From Coturnix japonica (Eukaryota; Chordata; Aves; Galliformes; Phasianidae), in assembly GCF_001577835.2 (NCBI RefSeq), contig NC_029516.1, forward strand, positions 50,590,186 through 50,654,185: a DNA stretch of 64,000 bases, read 5' to 3'. This document shows, one piece after another, positions 11,344 to 22,814 of this stretch; position 1 is the stretch's first letter, and each line of letters starts with the position of its first letter. Made by a program: the position numbers and the translations under genes. The notes under the pieces were generated by a model. The model was not told where the DNA came from and did no database searches. It saw only the letters and a program-made list of their open reading frames with translations.

Positions 11344-14300
11344 GCTGGAGAGGATCTGTTTCCCACAGATGAAAAAGGCATGATTATACCCAGCAACACT
11401 GACCTCCTACAAACATGGGAGGTAAGTTCAGCCACAGAAGCAGTCCAGTTTTCTCTGTCTTTGACAGTCCTTTCCACATTTTCATTGCAGTCAGCCATCA
11501 CAGAACTGTTCTCTCATGCATACACATTTACTTGGAAGGAAATTAAGATAATAGAAGGTACATTTCTTTGTGCTTAGTCATTACTTCCACACTGCTGTGC
11601 TCTCAGTGTCTAACATATGGGGAGAACCAAAATCTCTTTTCTGGAAGCTGCAGAACACATAGAAGATGGAAAACATTCTCAGTTTGACCGTATCAACTGT
11701 CCAGTTCACCACAAGTCCTCAAGCAGTTCTCGAACAGCTCAAACACATTTTGCAGAAGTAAAGACATTCTAGGTTATGAGCTTACCAACAGCCTGGGGCA
11801 CAACGCAGTCTTGTCTGTATAGCATTCAATGTGGTATGATTTTTTCACTATGTCAAGGATTGAGACCTTGAGCCTGGGGTTGATGGCACCTGCATTTCTC
11901 TCAGGGAGCACTGTGGGTCTAAATAGTTACTCTGTGCTTCTCATGAAACAGGGAATCGTGTCACAAAAGATCATCTTCAAGATCTGTCTTCTATACCAGA
12001 TGATGACTTTGCTCCTCTTTCTGCTAGGCCATGGAAGAGCTGGTGGATGCTGGCCTGGCAAAAGCCATTGGCATCTCCAACTTCAACCACGAACAGATTG
12101 AAAGAATCTTGAACAAGCCAGGACTGAAATACAAGCCTGCAAACATCCAGGTAAGCTGATATGGACAAGGAGAACAATGTGAAGAAAGCATTTATCCTTA
12201 ATCCAGCTGTATGAGCATTTCTGGGTACAAAAAGCAATGACATACCTTTTGTCTCTCACTTTGATGAACTGCTGTATACAAAGGCAGATGTATTTACTCA
12301 TGAAACATTCTTCCTAGAAAGATAAAGAAAACACAGCCGAGATTCGTGAAACCCCTGCAGACAAACTGGGTAAAAACTTTACATGATAATAGGTTTTTAA
12401 GAGAAAATGAAGGATGCATGCTGTCACCCAAGACATGAATCCATTCATGCAGAAGGCAGCCTCTCGCTGCATTAGGTGATAATAACTGACACACAGCAAT
12501 ATCACAGCTATTCTGTCACCATCATCCTCTGCACTCTTGTCTTTCCAGATTGAATGTCATCCATACCTGACCCAGGAGAAGCTGATCAACTACTGCCATT
12601 CCAAAGGGATTGCTGTGACAGCATATAGTCCCTTTGGCTCTCCTGACAGACCACGGTAAGATTGTCTGAAATTTTGCAAAGAAGCTGGCATGAATCCTGT
12701 ATGAACTTGCTGCTACAACCCCATTAAATCATTCTTCATGATACACAGATATGTGTTTTCTACACTGGCTGTTCCTGTGGAGGTTTCCTGACACTGACAT
12801 TCTTTTATTTGTACAGGACTCAGCTAGAGCATCCTTTACCTCTGGATGACCCCAGGATTAAAGAGATTGCAGCCAAGCACAACAAAAGTGCAGCACAGGT
12901 AGGTGGGTGCTGGATAGTGGGTACTGATTCCCGTAAAGCTGTCATTAAAAATAATCATGCCTGAGGAGCTGATAAAACATAAATCCGTTCTCTACAACTT
13001 TTGGCACACCTCTGGTTATTCCCTAGTGATGCAGATTGTTCTTTGTATGGCTCACAATACATGCAACTCTTATTTCTTTGGCCATAAACAAAGAAAAGAT
13101 TCTTGACACATCTTCAGGCATCACCTCCTCTCTCAAGTTCAGCTAAATAGAATGGTAGCCTTGTAGAAATTATTGAAAGTCCAGGTAAAAAGGAAATAAC
13201 CGACTGTCTCAAAACTGGATTGGACAGGAGGCCTCCCATGTGGAGACCCACCACTCCCCTTTTTGCTCATCAGGGAGCCCTACCCAGGTCATATCACAGG
13301 AATTACTTGAAACACTGCTATATAAAGGTGGCTGAACATATGGCAAACCACTGTTGATCACACTCAGTTTCTGTGGTAACACCACCTGCCTTCTCTCTGA
13401 TTTGGTGGTCTCTTCCTGCAGGTTCTCCTTCGCTTCCACATCCAGAGAAATGTGATTGTGATCCCCAAGTCTGTCACACCACAGCGCATTGTGGAGAACT
13501 TCAAGGTTAGTAATTACAAACAACCTGGCATCGCTTCTCCCCACAGAGCAAGCAGGGAGCCTTTCTCAGTCTTCCCAAGTCCTACCCATATGGGACCACA
13601 GGGCTTTTTCTATCTGCCTGTTTACCTCTACTGAAGGATGATTCTGAGCATTTTTGGATGCCAAGAACAGTAACACAGCAGAAAAATCTGACATAGAATA
13701 AGCAGTGCTCATAAAGAAGTTCTTGTGTTCGTAAAAAGTGCAGTCCTCTATCTCTTAAGTCAGTGGTCCATGACATAAAATAGATCCACCACAATGAATC
13801 CACCTTCTCAGCCTGTCTGTCTTCTTCACACTGTTCCATTTCTTTCATAGAGGTGATTTCCAGCTTTTTCTCTTGTTTAGGTCTTTGACTTTGAATTGAC
13901 TAAAGAAGACATGACAACTCTTCTCAGCTTTAACAGGAACTGGAGGATGGGTTTAATAAGCCAGTAAGTGACACTGATTCTTTACTTTCAAGTCTCACCT
14001 TTAGAATTGCTTCTACATCATCGTTTCTGTCAGAGCTACTAGGCAGCATGAAATTCAAGTTACTGAAATAAGTGAGTAATCCAAACAATAGAAAAATACT
14101 TTTGCACCACACAGGTAAATATGCTCACTTTGAAATCAAAGGGAAGACACAGCTGACCACATAATCATTTTCAACTCAGTTTCCAGGGAACTCTCTAACA
14201 TCAACTACAAAGGATGGTTTCTAACAGATCATTTTGTCTTTCTGTGCCTTACAAAATTAGGATGCATATCTTCACACATTCTTCTGGCAATTATGTAGTT

Positions 14301-14607
14301 CAGATCATGGAGTTACAGAATCATAAAATCATAAAATCACAAAATCACAGAATCATAGAATCATAGAACAGCTCAGGTTGGAAGGGACCATAACAATCAC
14401 CTTGTTCCAAGTCCCTCGCCATTGGCTGGAATGCCAACCACTACATCAGGTTGCCCAGGGTCCCTTAAAATCCCCCCATGGCAGATCCTCCATTCACCAA
14501 ACACATCTCTATGTAACACATGATTTAGCCATTAAAAGAACTTTCTCTTTTTGATTTCTTTCAGGGCCAAAATGCACAAGGAGTACCCTTTCCACGCAGA
14601 ATACTGA
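11344..14607 (+). CDS. AKR1B: A1: AKR1B-type aldo-keto reductase, exons 4-10
   Basis: This is the C-terminal 199 residues of a cytosolic NADPH-dependent aldehyde reductase of the AKR1B family. Exons are 11344-11421, 12028-12150, 12549-12655, 12817-12898, 13422-13505, 13881-13963 and 14565-14607, all with AG/GT borders and an open frame to the stop. Lengths 78, 123, 107, 82, 84, 83 and 43 equal those of gene C. Family signatures are present: [18 protein letters not shown] in exon 5, the cofactor motif [11 protein letters not shown] in exon 6, and [14 protein letters not shown] in exon 8. At the position of aldose reductase Cys298 it has Gly (NWRMGLIS). The C-terminus is [10 protein letters not shown]. 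Exons 1-3 lie inverted just upstream. With them the protein would be about 316 aa, the usual length. Likely a working gene whose 5' part is misassembled. Confidence 0.9.
14315..14495 (-). mobile_element. CR1 LINE 3' fragment in A1 intron 9
   Basis: Reverse-oriented CR1 tail. It starts with repeated ATCATAGAATCACA-type units, followed by AGGTTGGAAGGGACC and the CR1 3'UTR. The same insertion sits at the same place in intron 9 of A3 (36085-36243), so it predates the duplication that separated A1 and A3. Confidence 0.9.
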
Positions 14608-15016
14608 TGCTGTTTGTAACCTGACCTTCTCTGAACCCCTGGTGTTTCATGTGCCTCTCCTCTAGCTTTGAGCTGTGTATCCAGCTTTCTTACTGCATCT
14701 GAGCTGTTGCTGCTAGTGAAGTCAAAGGACATTTATTCCATTGATTTGTCTGAGTTCACTCTTTGGAAGATGGAAAGAGTATTGCAAAACGAAACAAAAT
14801 GTGGGATGCAATAATTTTCTGCTTATCAGAAGAGAGGTGTATTACTGAAGTATCTGGGCAGAACTGCTAAGCAGAAAACAAGGACAGCTTGAACCACTAT
14901 TAAGCAAGTGCCTTCAGTCTTGCCCCAGAGCAAAGTAACTTTAAAGGGTGAAAGCATTACTGGCTGAAATAATGGTGCAGGTGTTGGGGTGGCAGGGAGC
15001 TTTCTTTCTGAAATTG

Positions 15017-15022
15017 AATAAA
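15017..15022 (+). other. Poly(A) signal of A1
   Basis: An AATAAA hexamer lies about 410 bp after the A1 stop codon, within a 3'UTR that is conserved in the other A-type copies. It is the best candidate for the A1 cleavage signal. Confidence 0.55.
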
Positions 15023-15057
15023 CTACCTGTGATTGTTAAACCTCTCCTCTTGGCTGG

Positions 15058-15152
15058 TGGCTCATTCCTATGGAACAAACCCGTGCTTGTTCCTGTAGTT
15101 CAGCTCACAACTTCTCTGCTGTGTGAGGAAGATGAGGTTCTGAGCACCTTGG
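15058..15152 (+). repeat. 95-bp exact direct repeat, copy 1 (contig-end overlap)
   Basis: These 95 bases are identical to 19481-19575. Each copy abuts a single N (15153 and 19480). Such a perfect match at two contig ends, among paralogs that otherwise differ visibly, is what two overlapping ends of one sequence would give. It implies that 19576 onward is the true continuation of 15152. Confidence 0.9.
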
Positions 15153-15153
15153 N

Positions 15154-15410
15154 AGCTTTCTTACTGCATCTGAGCTGTTGCTGCTAGTGAAGTCAAAGGA
15201 CATTTATTCCATTGATTTTGTCTGAGTTCACTCTTTGGAAGATGGAAGGAGTATTGTCCAATGGAATAAAACGTGGGGTGTAATAATTTTCTGGTTATCA
15301 GAAGAGAGGAGGATTTCTGAAGTTTCTGCGCAGAACTGCTCTGCAGAAAATGAGGACATCTTGAATGCATGAACCACTATTCAGCAAGTGCCTTCAGTCC
15401 TGCACCAGCA
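15154..15410 (+). repeat. Extra copy of an A-type 3'UTR
   Basis: This matches the A1 3'UTR from about 14688 and, more closely and for longer, the A3 3'UTR around 36480-36725. It starts directly after a single N, with no exon 10 in front of it. It therefore belongs to an A-type gene whose body is not adjacent in this assembly. Confidence 0.8.
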
Positions 15411-15660
15411 CAAACCAGAGGCTTAGAACCTACAACAATAAACAGACATCCACCATCGCATGAGAAGGCTCACATATTTTAAATAGAAATAACTCTAAAG
15501 CATGAAATCATTACTGGCTGAAATGTTGGTGCAGGGATGGTGGGTTGGATCATTTTTTTTAGCAATTTAATGAAATCTCTATGAATTTACCCTTCTTTCT
15601 TTTTTGAGAATTGGCACAGGGGAGGGGAAACAGTCATGGAGGGCCAGGTAACACCAAAAT

Positions 15661-16270
15661 GTCATTGTAACTGCAATGTGGTGTTAGGAAGCGGCATTCC
15701 TTTATTCCCCACACTGCATTCCAAGCAACTTGACAAAGAAGGGCATGCTCTCAGAGTTCGGGTTCTACATTGAAACAGTAAAGAGATACGTGTGCATTAC
15801 ACTGGCGTACACATTCATCCTTTTTCAAAAACTCATTAACATATGCCCAGTGTCCCCCCCAGGCATGCGCAGTAGCATCTAAGCTGGTCACATGCCCACT
15901 TACTTTTTCACTATTTTTCCACTATGAGCTTAATCACTGAGACTTTTGGTTGACTTTTAGCCATTTTTCCCTAATTTGGCAAAATACCATGGCTCGTTAG
16001 GCTATAATGAGCATCTTCCAAAATAATATATGTGAAAAGTCAAGGAAGACATCCTTGCACCTGGTTTAATGCAAAGATAAAAGGTCTATTAATGACTCCG
16101 GCACTTCTGGTGAAGAAGAATTAAGAGAAAGCAAGGCTGTTCACACACCAAGCAAAGTTGAAATGGGAAGTTTTAGAACTAGCACTCATTGATTCCTTTT
16201 GCTAAACTAATATATTGGTCCTTAAACTAACATACTGATAGCTGTTGCTAAACAAACCAGCTTATATCCA
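15661..16270 (-). mobile_element. Solo LTR-like element (avian ERV fossil), copy 1
   Basis: A roughly 610-bp block begins with TGTCAT and is clearly homologous to 20522-21172. On the minus strand it has an AATAAA followed by about 40 bases to the element end, as expected for an LTR 3' part. No internal retroviral region is attached, so this looks like a solo LTR. Family not assigned. It is moderately diverged from its sister copy, so the insertions are old. Ends are approximate. Confidence 0.45.
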
Positions 16271-16924
16271 TCCCTGCTTCTCTTTTGAGGATTATGGTGT
16301 TTATATCTTAATCCTCACTATCTTTGACCTTCACCTTTAGGGATACATTCCCAGCACTGAATCATACAACAAACAAGGATACATACAGCTACTGCCTACA
16401 CTATCCCTACAAGTAACTTGTTAACCAATCCAGTCTGGGAAGCTAGGAGTCATTTGGTTAAAAGGTCAGTTAAGCTCCAGCTTACATCATCCTGGCTTAC
16501 TTTCACCAGTATTTCACCTTGATGACGTATCTTATATATGTATGCTTCTATTCTAACATTTTGATCTACATAAAATCAACTACCATTTACTCATTATTGT
16601 GCAACTCAGAACTAAAGTAATTCTATTTTTCAATACTTCTTTGGCTAAGCTTTAAAGGGCAATAACTGTGCCCACTGTTTCATTTTCTAGGTGCTTCAAA
16701 ATAGCCGAGATGTTTACTATAGCCTTCTCCAATTCTGCAGCTCCTGAAGAGGGAATTAAGCACCTGACAAATGAGTGAAAAATACTAGGCCTTTCCACTT
16801 ACGGATCATTTACTATCACCTTTGACATTAATATTCAGAAAGTACAGGTTTAAGTACATCTTGGGGATAATATCTTCCAGTCCTGATCTCCACATAATCA
16901 TTACCATCCTTTTCCTTCAGCTGA
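16271..16924. other. Non-coding spacer, no feature recognised
   Basis: AT-rich sequence between the LTR-like element and the psi1 relic. No exon or named repeat was recognised. Confidence 0.4.
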
Positions 16925-17640
16925 CATTCATCACTTTGAGGGGCCCAGCACAAACACTTGCCTCAATCTGGATAGTAGATGGCTGGAAATATCAGATGGG
17001 TTGTTTTTTCCTTTGTGTAATGAAGTGTGAATTTCTCCACTCAAACAAAGATTTTGAGATGAATACAATGTCAGAAATAGTGTAAAAATTATCACTACTC
17101 ACCTTTCCACAAGAGAATAAAGTTGGGCAACCTCACCAGTTCTTATCCATTTTCAAGAAGGAAAACAAATCAGGAAGAATGCATGCAGGCCCTGTCTTAC
17201 ATCATGGATAGTGACTTTCTGCACTCTGTTAGGCCATGGAAGAGCTGGTAGATGCTTATCTGGTAAAAGCCATCAGAACTTCCAGTATTTACTGCAAGCA
17301 GGCTAAAAGAATCCAAAACAAGCCAGGACTGAAATATAAACCCACAAACAGCCAAGCAAGTTGATAATTGTGAAGCCAGTTCTCAGTAATTATGAAGATC
17401 TGAATAAATTTGCTAGAGGGTATGAAAAGAGGGTGAACACAGTGGACACTCCATGTAGTCCAAATGCAACTCTGTGGAAAATTTTGGGTACAAGACAGAC
17501 AAGGAAAGTTCGTGATGCACTCACCTTGCTAAACTCTTGTTTGCAGACATGGGAACACTGTGAATCACTCTTTCCCAGCTTAAACAGAAAATGGAGAATC
17601 TATGAGATGGTCTTGTGGCAGCTTGTTTCATTCAAACTCA
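16925..17640 (+). pseudogene. psi1: B-type AKR1B relic
   Basis: A degenerate copy of a gene-B-like AKR1B. It contains part of intron 3/4 (from about 16925, compare 40050 onward in gene B), exon 5 (17233-17355) and a remnant of exon 9 (about 17577-17615). Exon 5 still has 123 bp without a stop and keeps AMEELVDA and NKPGLKYKP, but conserved GISNFNHEQ residues are replaced and the donor has become GC. Exon 4 and exons 6-8 are deleted. Psi2 has the same deletions, so psi1 and psi2 were duplicated after the gene had died. Confidence 0.82.
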
Positions 17641-18479
17641 TGTGAGACTAAGCATCTTTTAATATCTTAGAAAGCATTACATTTTCACCCTATTGACTGA
17701 ACAATAAGCCTAAATATCATGTACTTATTTCAAATTTCTCTGATATCAATAACTCTTATAGTAGCGCCTCCAGGGCTTTGCTGGCTGCTGACTCACATTT
17801 TTACTGATATCCTCTTCCTCTCTCATATCTCTTCAGTTACCCTCTTGTTGGCAAGTTACAACTCTTTTTGTCACCAAAACACCTCATTTGGCCTTGCTCA
17901 AAAATAACAACTTCCTCCAGTTCTGCTGGGTTAAAAGCCTTCTCTGCAGGATAGCTACAAGCTCAGATCCCACACACACTACTCACATTCCTCTGTTTAT
18001 AGCTGCTCTCCTTCCTATGGGCTCAGAACCACACTCACTGGAGCTTCCTGGGAAGACAAAACATATCATTTTAAACTCCTTGTGCTATGACAGTGCAGTC
18101 AGAATGAGGCTGCTGCTTCTTGGATGTACACCTCTCTGCACATGGTCACACACAGGGACTCAGCCAAAGGATTTTTAAAAACCTCATAAATTGATTTAAC
18201 CAGCTCTGCTTTCTTAGCCTGACATGATATCCCAGCTCCTGCTCTATCTGCGTGAGTCTGACTTATTTGCACCACAGAGTGGGAAAACTGCCTGAGAAAA
18301 GGTCCACTTATAGCTGTTACTGTTTTTCTTGCTCTTCTAAGTTCTTTCCCCCAGATGCCAGCACGCTCATTCCAAGGCTGTGATGCAGATCCCATGCAAT
18401 TTCATCTTTCCCACTGGGCCCAAACCATCACGACAAATGTATCATGAGCTGCAGTGGGATCACAGGAGATGTATAGGGA
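17641..18479. other. Duplicated spacer downstream of psi1
   Basis: Homologous to about 21480-21690 downstream of psi2 (shared phrases include GTGCCTCCAGGGCTTT-like and ACCTCATTTGG strings). In that copy a CR1 and a hAT element have been inserted. No coding content is seen. Confidence 0.6.
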
Positions 18480-19450
18480 CAAAGCAATGCACAGTCATCT
18501 GGGTTCTGAGCTATTTTCATGCAAAGGAATGCATTACACTATGACACCAATTAACTGACATCTACAACATGTTACTACTGCTCTCTTCACATCATTTCTG
18601 CTCCCATCTCTCTGCACTGTGAAGTCCATCTCTATGAATGTGCTCTAGCCTATACCAATAAATGGAAATAATTAAAAGTGAAAACCACAAATAGGTAACT
18701 CCACAATTCACAAGAAGAAAGACAGTGCTCCTAAGATTCTGAAAAAACTGAGAATCTACTTTAACTTCCCCACTTCACCACACATGTTTTGTAGGATTTC
18801 AGCAGCAACATTGGCTCTGGGTCTGGCTTCCCACACTCTAAAGTGCAGACAAAATAACCACTAGGTCAAGAGAATAATTTCTTCCTCTGTATTGCCACTG
18901 CACCTGCTGCACATTGTTCATCTGCACCAGCACAAGCCAGCACTGTGAGCAGTTTTACACCAAGCCTTACAGCACCAATTTGATGAAACTTTGTAGGACA
19001 AACTCTGGTTTTATTAATGCCAAGTCATCGGACAAAGTGCCACGAACTCAAACAGGCAGTAACAAACAGGGCAAACTTCAGAAGTGTGTTGCCAATCACT
19101 ACCAAGATATGTGTCAGCAAATGTGCACAGGGGCAAGCCTCTCACAAGCACAAACCGGATGAGAGTGCAACAACACTCAGCTCTCCTTCTGATAAAGAAA
19201 TGGATTGGGAGTAAAGGTTTATTGAGTGTGCACAGCCAAGCCTTCTGTCGGTGATAGCTTCTGTGAGTTTTGATTTCAGCTTACACATTAACTTGTATGA
19301 ACTGAGATTAATCCGCAGCCTTATTGCTGGACACGTGAGAACTCAAACACATATGCACCTCCTCCATCCTCCCAGGGGCAGCACCGTCACTATTAAACAG
19401 GCTGGGCAGGAAGCAGCCACAACACAGCTGGTCTGGCAGCGCGAGGGGCC
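18480..19450 (+). repeat. U2: duplicated upstream block and A-type promoter
   Basis: Second copy of the U block. Its 3' end is the A-type promoter, with an E-box CACGTG at 19332-19337 and a CpG-poor region containing ACTATTAAACAGG about 70 bp before the start codon. The last 100 bp are nearly identical to 28565-28668 before A2 exon 1, differing mainly by small indels, so the two may be the same locus sequenced twice. Confidence 0.75.
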
Positions 19451-19479
19451 ATGGCGACCTACGTGCAGCTGAACACCGG
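19451..19479 (+). CDS. AKR1B: Partial AKR1B exon 1, cut by a contig end
   Basis: An ATG followed by codons for MATYVQLNT and part of Gly, with a good start context (GGCCATGG). The sequence stops after 29 bases at a single N. The bases match A2 exon 1 from 28669 exactly, so this is probably the left part of that exon rather than a separate gene. Confidence 0.8.
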
Positions 19480-19480
19480 N

Positions 19481-19575
19481 TGGCTCATTCCTATGGAACA
19501 AACCCGTGCTTGTTCCTGTAGTTCAGCTCACAACTTCTCTGCTGTGTGAGGAAGATGAGGTTCTGAGCACCTTGG
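19481..19575 (+). repeat. 95-bp exact direct repeat, copy 2 (contig-end overlap)
   Basis: Identical to 15058-15152. See that entry. Confidence 0.9.
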
Positions 19576-19664
19576 AACAATACAATCTGCTCTTTGCATG
19601 TCCCAGAGGACAGGGTGGTCATGGGCTTTCTTGTCCGTCCTTACGAAGGAAAATGGGAAACCGC

Positions 19665-21290
19665 TGATTGCAAAGTGCACAGTTTTTGAAAAAACACTGC
19701 TGGAAGGAACCTGCTGGAGGCCAGCCTGGAACTGGATTACCTGGATCTCTGCCTTGTGCACTGACCTCTGGGGTTTGAGGAATACGAATAGTAATGCACT
19801 TGGCTTTATCATGACCTCTGCTTCTGAAGATTTACATGGCTTTACTACCCAATAACTGCTGCCAATGACAATGTTAATCTCTTTCTACTTTGATGTGTAC
19901 AAGCATTGTTCTTGCCTGTGCATGGATCTGTGTGGTTTCTTTCCCCGCAGGTGTTTGGGTGAATCATCACTTTGAGGGGCCCAGCACAAATACCTGCCAT
20001 GACTGGGATATGCTGGCTAGAAATACCGGATGGGTGGTGTTACTCTCTTTGTGTAACACAGTGTGAATTTCTCTGTTTAACCAAAGAGATTTGGATATGG
20101 GTGCAATGTCAGATACAGGACAAAAATGACCGGTACTCAGCTTTCCACAAGAGAATCAGCTTGGGCAAACTCGCCAGTTCTTTCCTGAAGAGAAACAACA
20201 TCAGGAAGAGTGCATTCAGGCCCTGCCTAGCATCATGGATAGTGACTTTGCTCCACTCTGGCCACAGAAGAGCTGGTTGATGCTGCTCTGGTTAAGGCCA
20301 TTGGAATCTCCAGCATTAACTGTGAGAAGACTGAAAGATTCCAAAACAAGACAAGACAAACATGCAAACAACCAAGCAAGCTAATAATTGTGAAGCCAGG
20401 TGCATAGTTCAGAAGGATAATGAAGATCTGATTAAAGTTGCTTGAGGATGTGGAAAGAGGGAGAACAAAGTGGAAATTCCATGTTCTCCAAGTGCCACTC
20501 TTCTAAGAATACTGGGTACAAATGTCATCTGAAATCCAGGAAGAAAACTCTTTAACTCCAATGTGGTGTTAGAAAGTGGCATTCCTTTATTCCTCACGAT
20601 ACGTACTGGGCAACTTGACAAGCAAGTGTGCTCTCTCAGAGTTCAGGTTCTGCATTTAAACAGTTAAGACAGACATATGCAGTACATTGGCATACATATT
20701 CATTCTTTTTCAAGGACTCATTAATATATGCTAATGTCCCTTTGGGCATGCTCAGTGGTATCTAGGGTGGTCAAGTGCCCATCTGCTTCTTCCCCATTTT
20801 CCACCATCAGCTTCATCACTGAGACCTTTGACTAACTTTCAGCTGCTTTTCCCCAATTTGGAAAATTTCCATTGCTTATTAGGCCATAGTGAGCAACTTT
20901 TAAAACAATATATGTGGAATCCAAGGAAGATGTCCTTGCACCTACTGGGTGCAAAAGATAAAAGTATTCTATTATGACTCCTGTGCTTCTTGTGAGGCAA
21001 AAGATATTCTATTATGTCCCCAGTGCAAAATTATTAAGGAAAACAAGACTGTTCACCCACTAAAGTTGAAATGGAAAGTTTCCATCCACTCATGGATTCC
21101 TTTTGCTAAACTAATATACTGGTTCTTAAACTAATGTACTACTGCCTATTGGTAAACAAACCAACACATATCACAAGACAGACTGGGAAACTTCACCTTG
21201 ATAAACCCTTGTATGCAAGTAGAGGAACACACTGTGAAACACTCTTTCCCTGCTTAAACAGAATATGGAGAATCTGTGAAACAGTCTTTC
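19665..21290 (+). pseudogene. psi2: B-type AKR1B relic interrupted by an LTR
   Basis: Degenerate B-type copy. Exon 3 remnant (about 19672-19776) still reads LDYLDL-like but has lost the catalytic-His context and its donor. Intron 3 follows (the region around 19950-20010 matches 40030-40085 of gene B). Exon 5 remnant lies at about 20263-20380 and a short exon 9 remnant at about 21251-21287. Exon 4 and exons 6-8 are absent, as in psi1. A solo-LTR-like element (20522-21172) splits the intron 5 remnant. Not expressed as a reductase. Confidence 0.82.
20522..21172 (-). mobile_element. Solo LTR-like element (avian ERV fossil), copy 2
   Basis: Homologous to 15661-16270. Psi1 preserves the empty site, which allows the ends to be read: GGGT-ACAA before the element and ACAA-GACAG after it, giving a probable 4-bp target duplication. 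The element is about 650 bp, with AATAAA near its minus-strand 3' end and no internal region. It inserted after psi1 and psi2 separated. Confidence 0.5.
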
Positions 21291-21691
21291 AAGTGACAAC
21301 TTATTTCCTTCCAGCTCCTAACTCATCTGTATTCTTTATTCTGATCTTAAATGTATTCAAAGAGCAGTACAAACGAGACATGTTAGGAAAGCTGGAGTCA
21401 TTTGCGGACACTAAGCATCTCCTAATTAATATCTTAGTAGAGTAGCATATTTTCACCATATGGAGTGAACAGTGAGGCTAAATATCCTCTCTGAAGTCAA
21501 CACCACCTACAGTAGTGCCTCCAGGGCTTTCTTGGCTCCTGTCTCACAGGTTTATTGACTTCCTCCTCCTCTTTCACGTCCCTTCAGTTACCCTCTTGCT
21601 GGCAAGTTACAACTCCATTTGTCACCAAAACACCTCATTTGGTGTCACTCAAAAAACGACAGCACAAATTTGCCTGTCATCTGATCATCAA

Positions 21692-22120
21692 ATCACAGAA
21701 TGGCTTATTTTGGAAGGGATCTTAGGAAACATGAGATTCCAACCCCACAACTACATACAGGGCTTCCAGGTGCTAGATCAAGAATGCCCAGGGCCCCATC
21801 CAATCTGGCCTTGAACACCTCCAGAGATGGGGCATCCACAACCTCTCTGGACAGCCTGTTCCAGAGCCTCACCATTCTCTCAGTGAAGAACTTCCCCCTG
21901 ACATCTAATCTAAATCTCCCTTCCTTTAGTTTAAAACCATTCCCCCTTGTCCTGTCACTATCTACCCATGTAAAAAGTTGATTTCTATCATGTTACTAAA
22001 CTTCCTTTATACTCTGGAAGGTCCCAGTGAGGCCTCCTTGTAGTTTTCCCTATTCCAGGCTTTACAAGCCCAGTTCATTCAGCATATCTTCATAAAAGAG
22101 GTGCTCCAACATAGGAGATG
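21692..22120 (-). mobile_element. CR1 LINE 3' fragment
   Basis: Reverse-oriented CR1 of about 430 bp. The plus strand shows the antisense of the conserved CR1 coding 3' part (GGCATCCACAACCTCTCTGG, CAGCCTGTTCCAGAGCCTCA) and the ATCACAGAATGGCTT start. Psi1's homologous spacer lacks it. Confidence 0.92.
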
Positions 22121-22194
22121 TGCTGATGCAGCGATAGTTCATCAAACTTAAATTACTGGTGGTAACTGCATCACCTTCTATTAATTTTTTACAT

Positions 22195-22720
22195 CCCTCT
22201 TTTGTACCATCACTGGAACACCATCAGGAGCTACATCAAATCTGTTGACAAAAGTGAAAGAAAATTGCTTTCATCTATTTTGTCACTCTTTCGTGCAAAT
22301 CAATCTATGTCTTTCAATGGCACCAAAGAAGCAATTTCTTCAGTGACATTGTATTTCTTACCAACACCGCTAATGAAAATGCCAAATTGAGCCATGTCTG
22401 AAGCATTACTACTTTCATCTATCATCAGAGTGTAAAACTTGAAATTAACAGCTTTACTCTACAATTTTTTTATAGGTTCTCCTATTTCTTCAGTTCACCT
22501 GGCTATAGCCTAGTGAGATAAACTGATTTTAGAAAAATCCCTTGTTTTATCAGGACACATTGTATCTGTCATGCTTTCCATGCACTGCAGAATAAACTCG
22601 CCATCAGATTTGGCACCATGTTCCTGCACAGGTGTTTTGAAATTGCCCTCTTTGACAACTGATATGATTTCCTTACAGAAGAACCATAGTGCCATATTAT
22701 TTGTCAGCACTGCACAGTGC
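22195..22720 (-). mobile_element. hAT (Charlie-like) transposase relic
   Basis: On the minus strand the conceptual protein contains segments typical of hAT transposases and of their domesticated relatives (GTF2IRD2, ZBED and FAM200 type). These are, in order, KEGNFKTPVQEHGAKSDGEF, DKTRDFSKISLS, FYTLMIDESSNASDMAQFGI, VTEEIASLVPLKD and DGVPVMVQKR. The DESS...AQ...IF core is the catalytic-domain entry region of the family. The frame is broken at several points and both ends are missing, with no terminal inverted repeats found. It is therefore a dead DNA transposon piece, inserted between psi2 and U3. Confidence 0.8.
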
Positions 22721-22814
22721 CCTCCCTGTGTCCTGGGGCAGGGCCAGGCTGCTCCATGGGGCAAAGCTGCCACCAGGATGATGCAGAAACAGGGAACGGG
22801 CTGCAGGTCAGACA

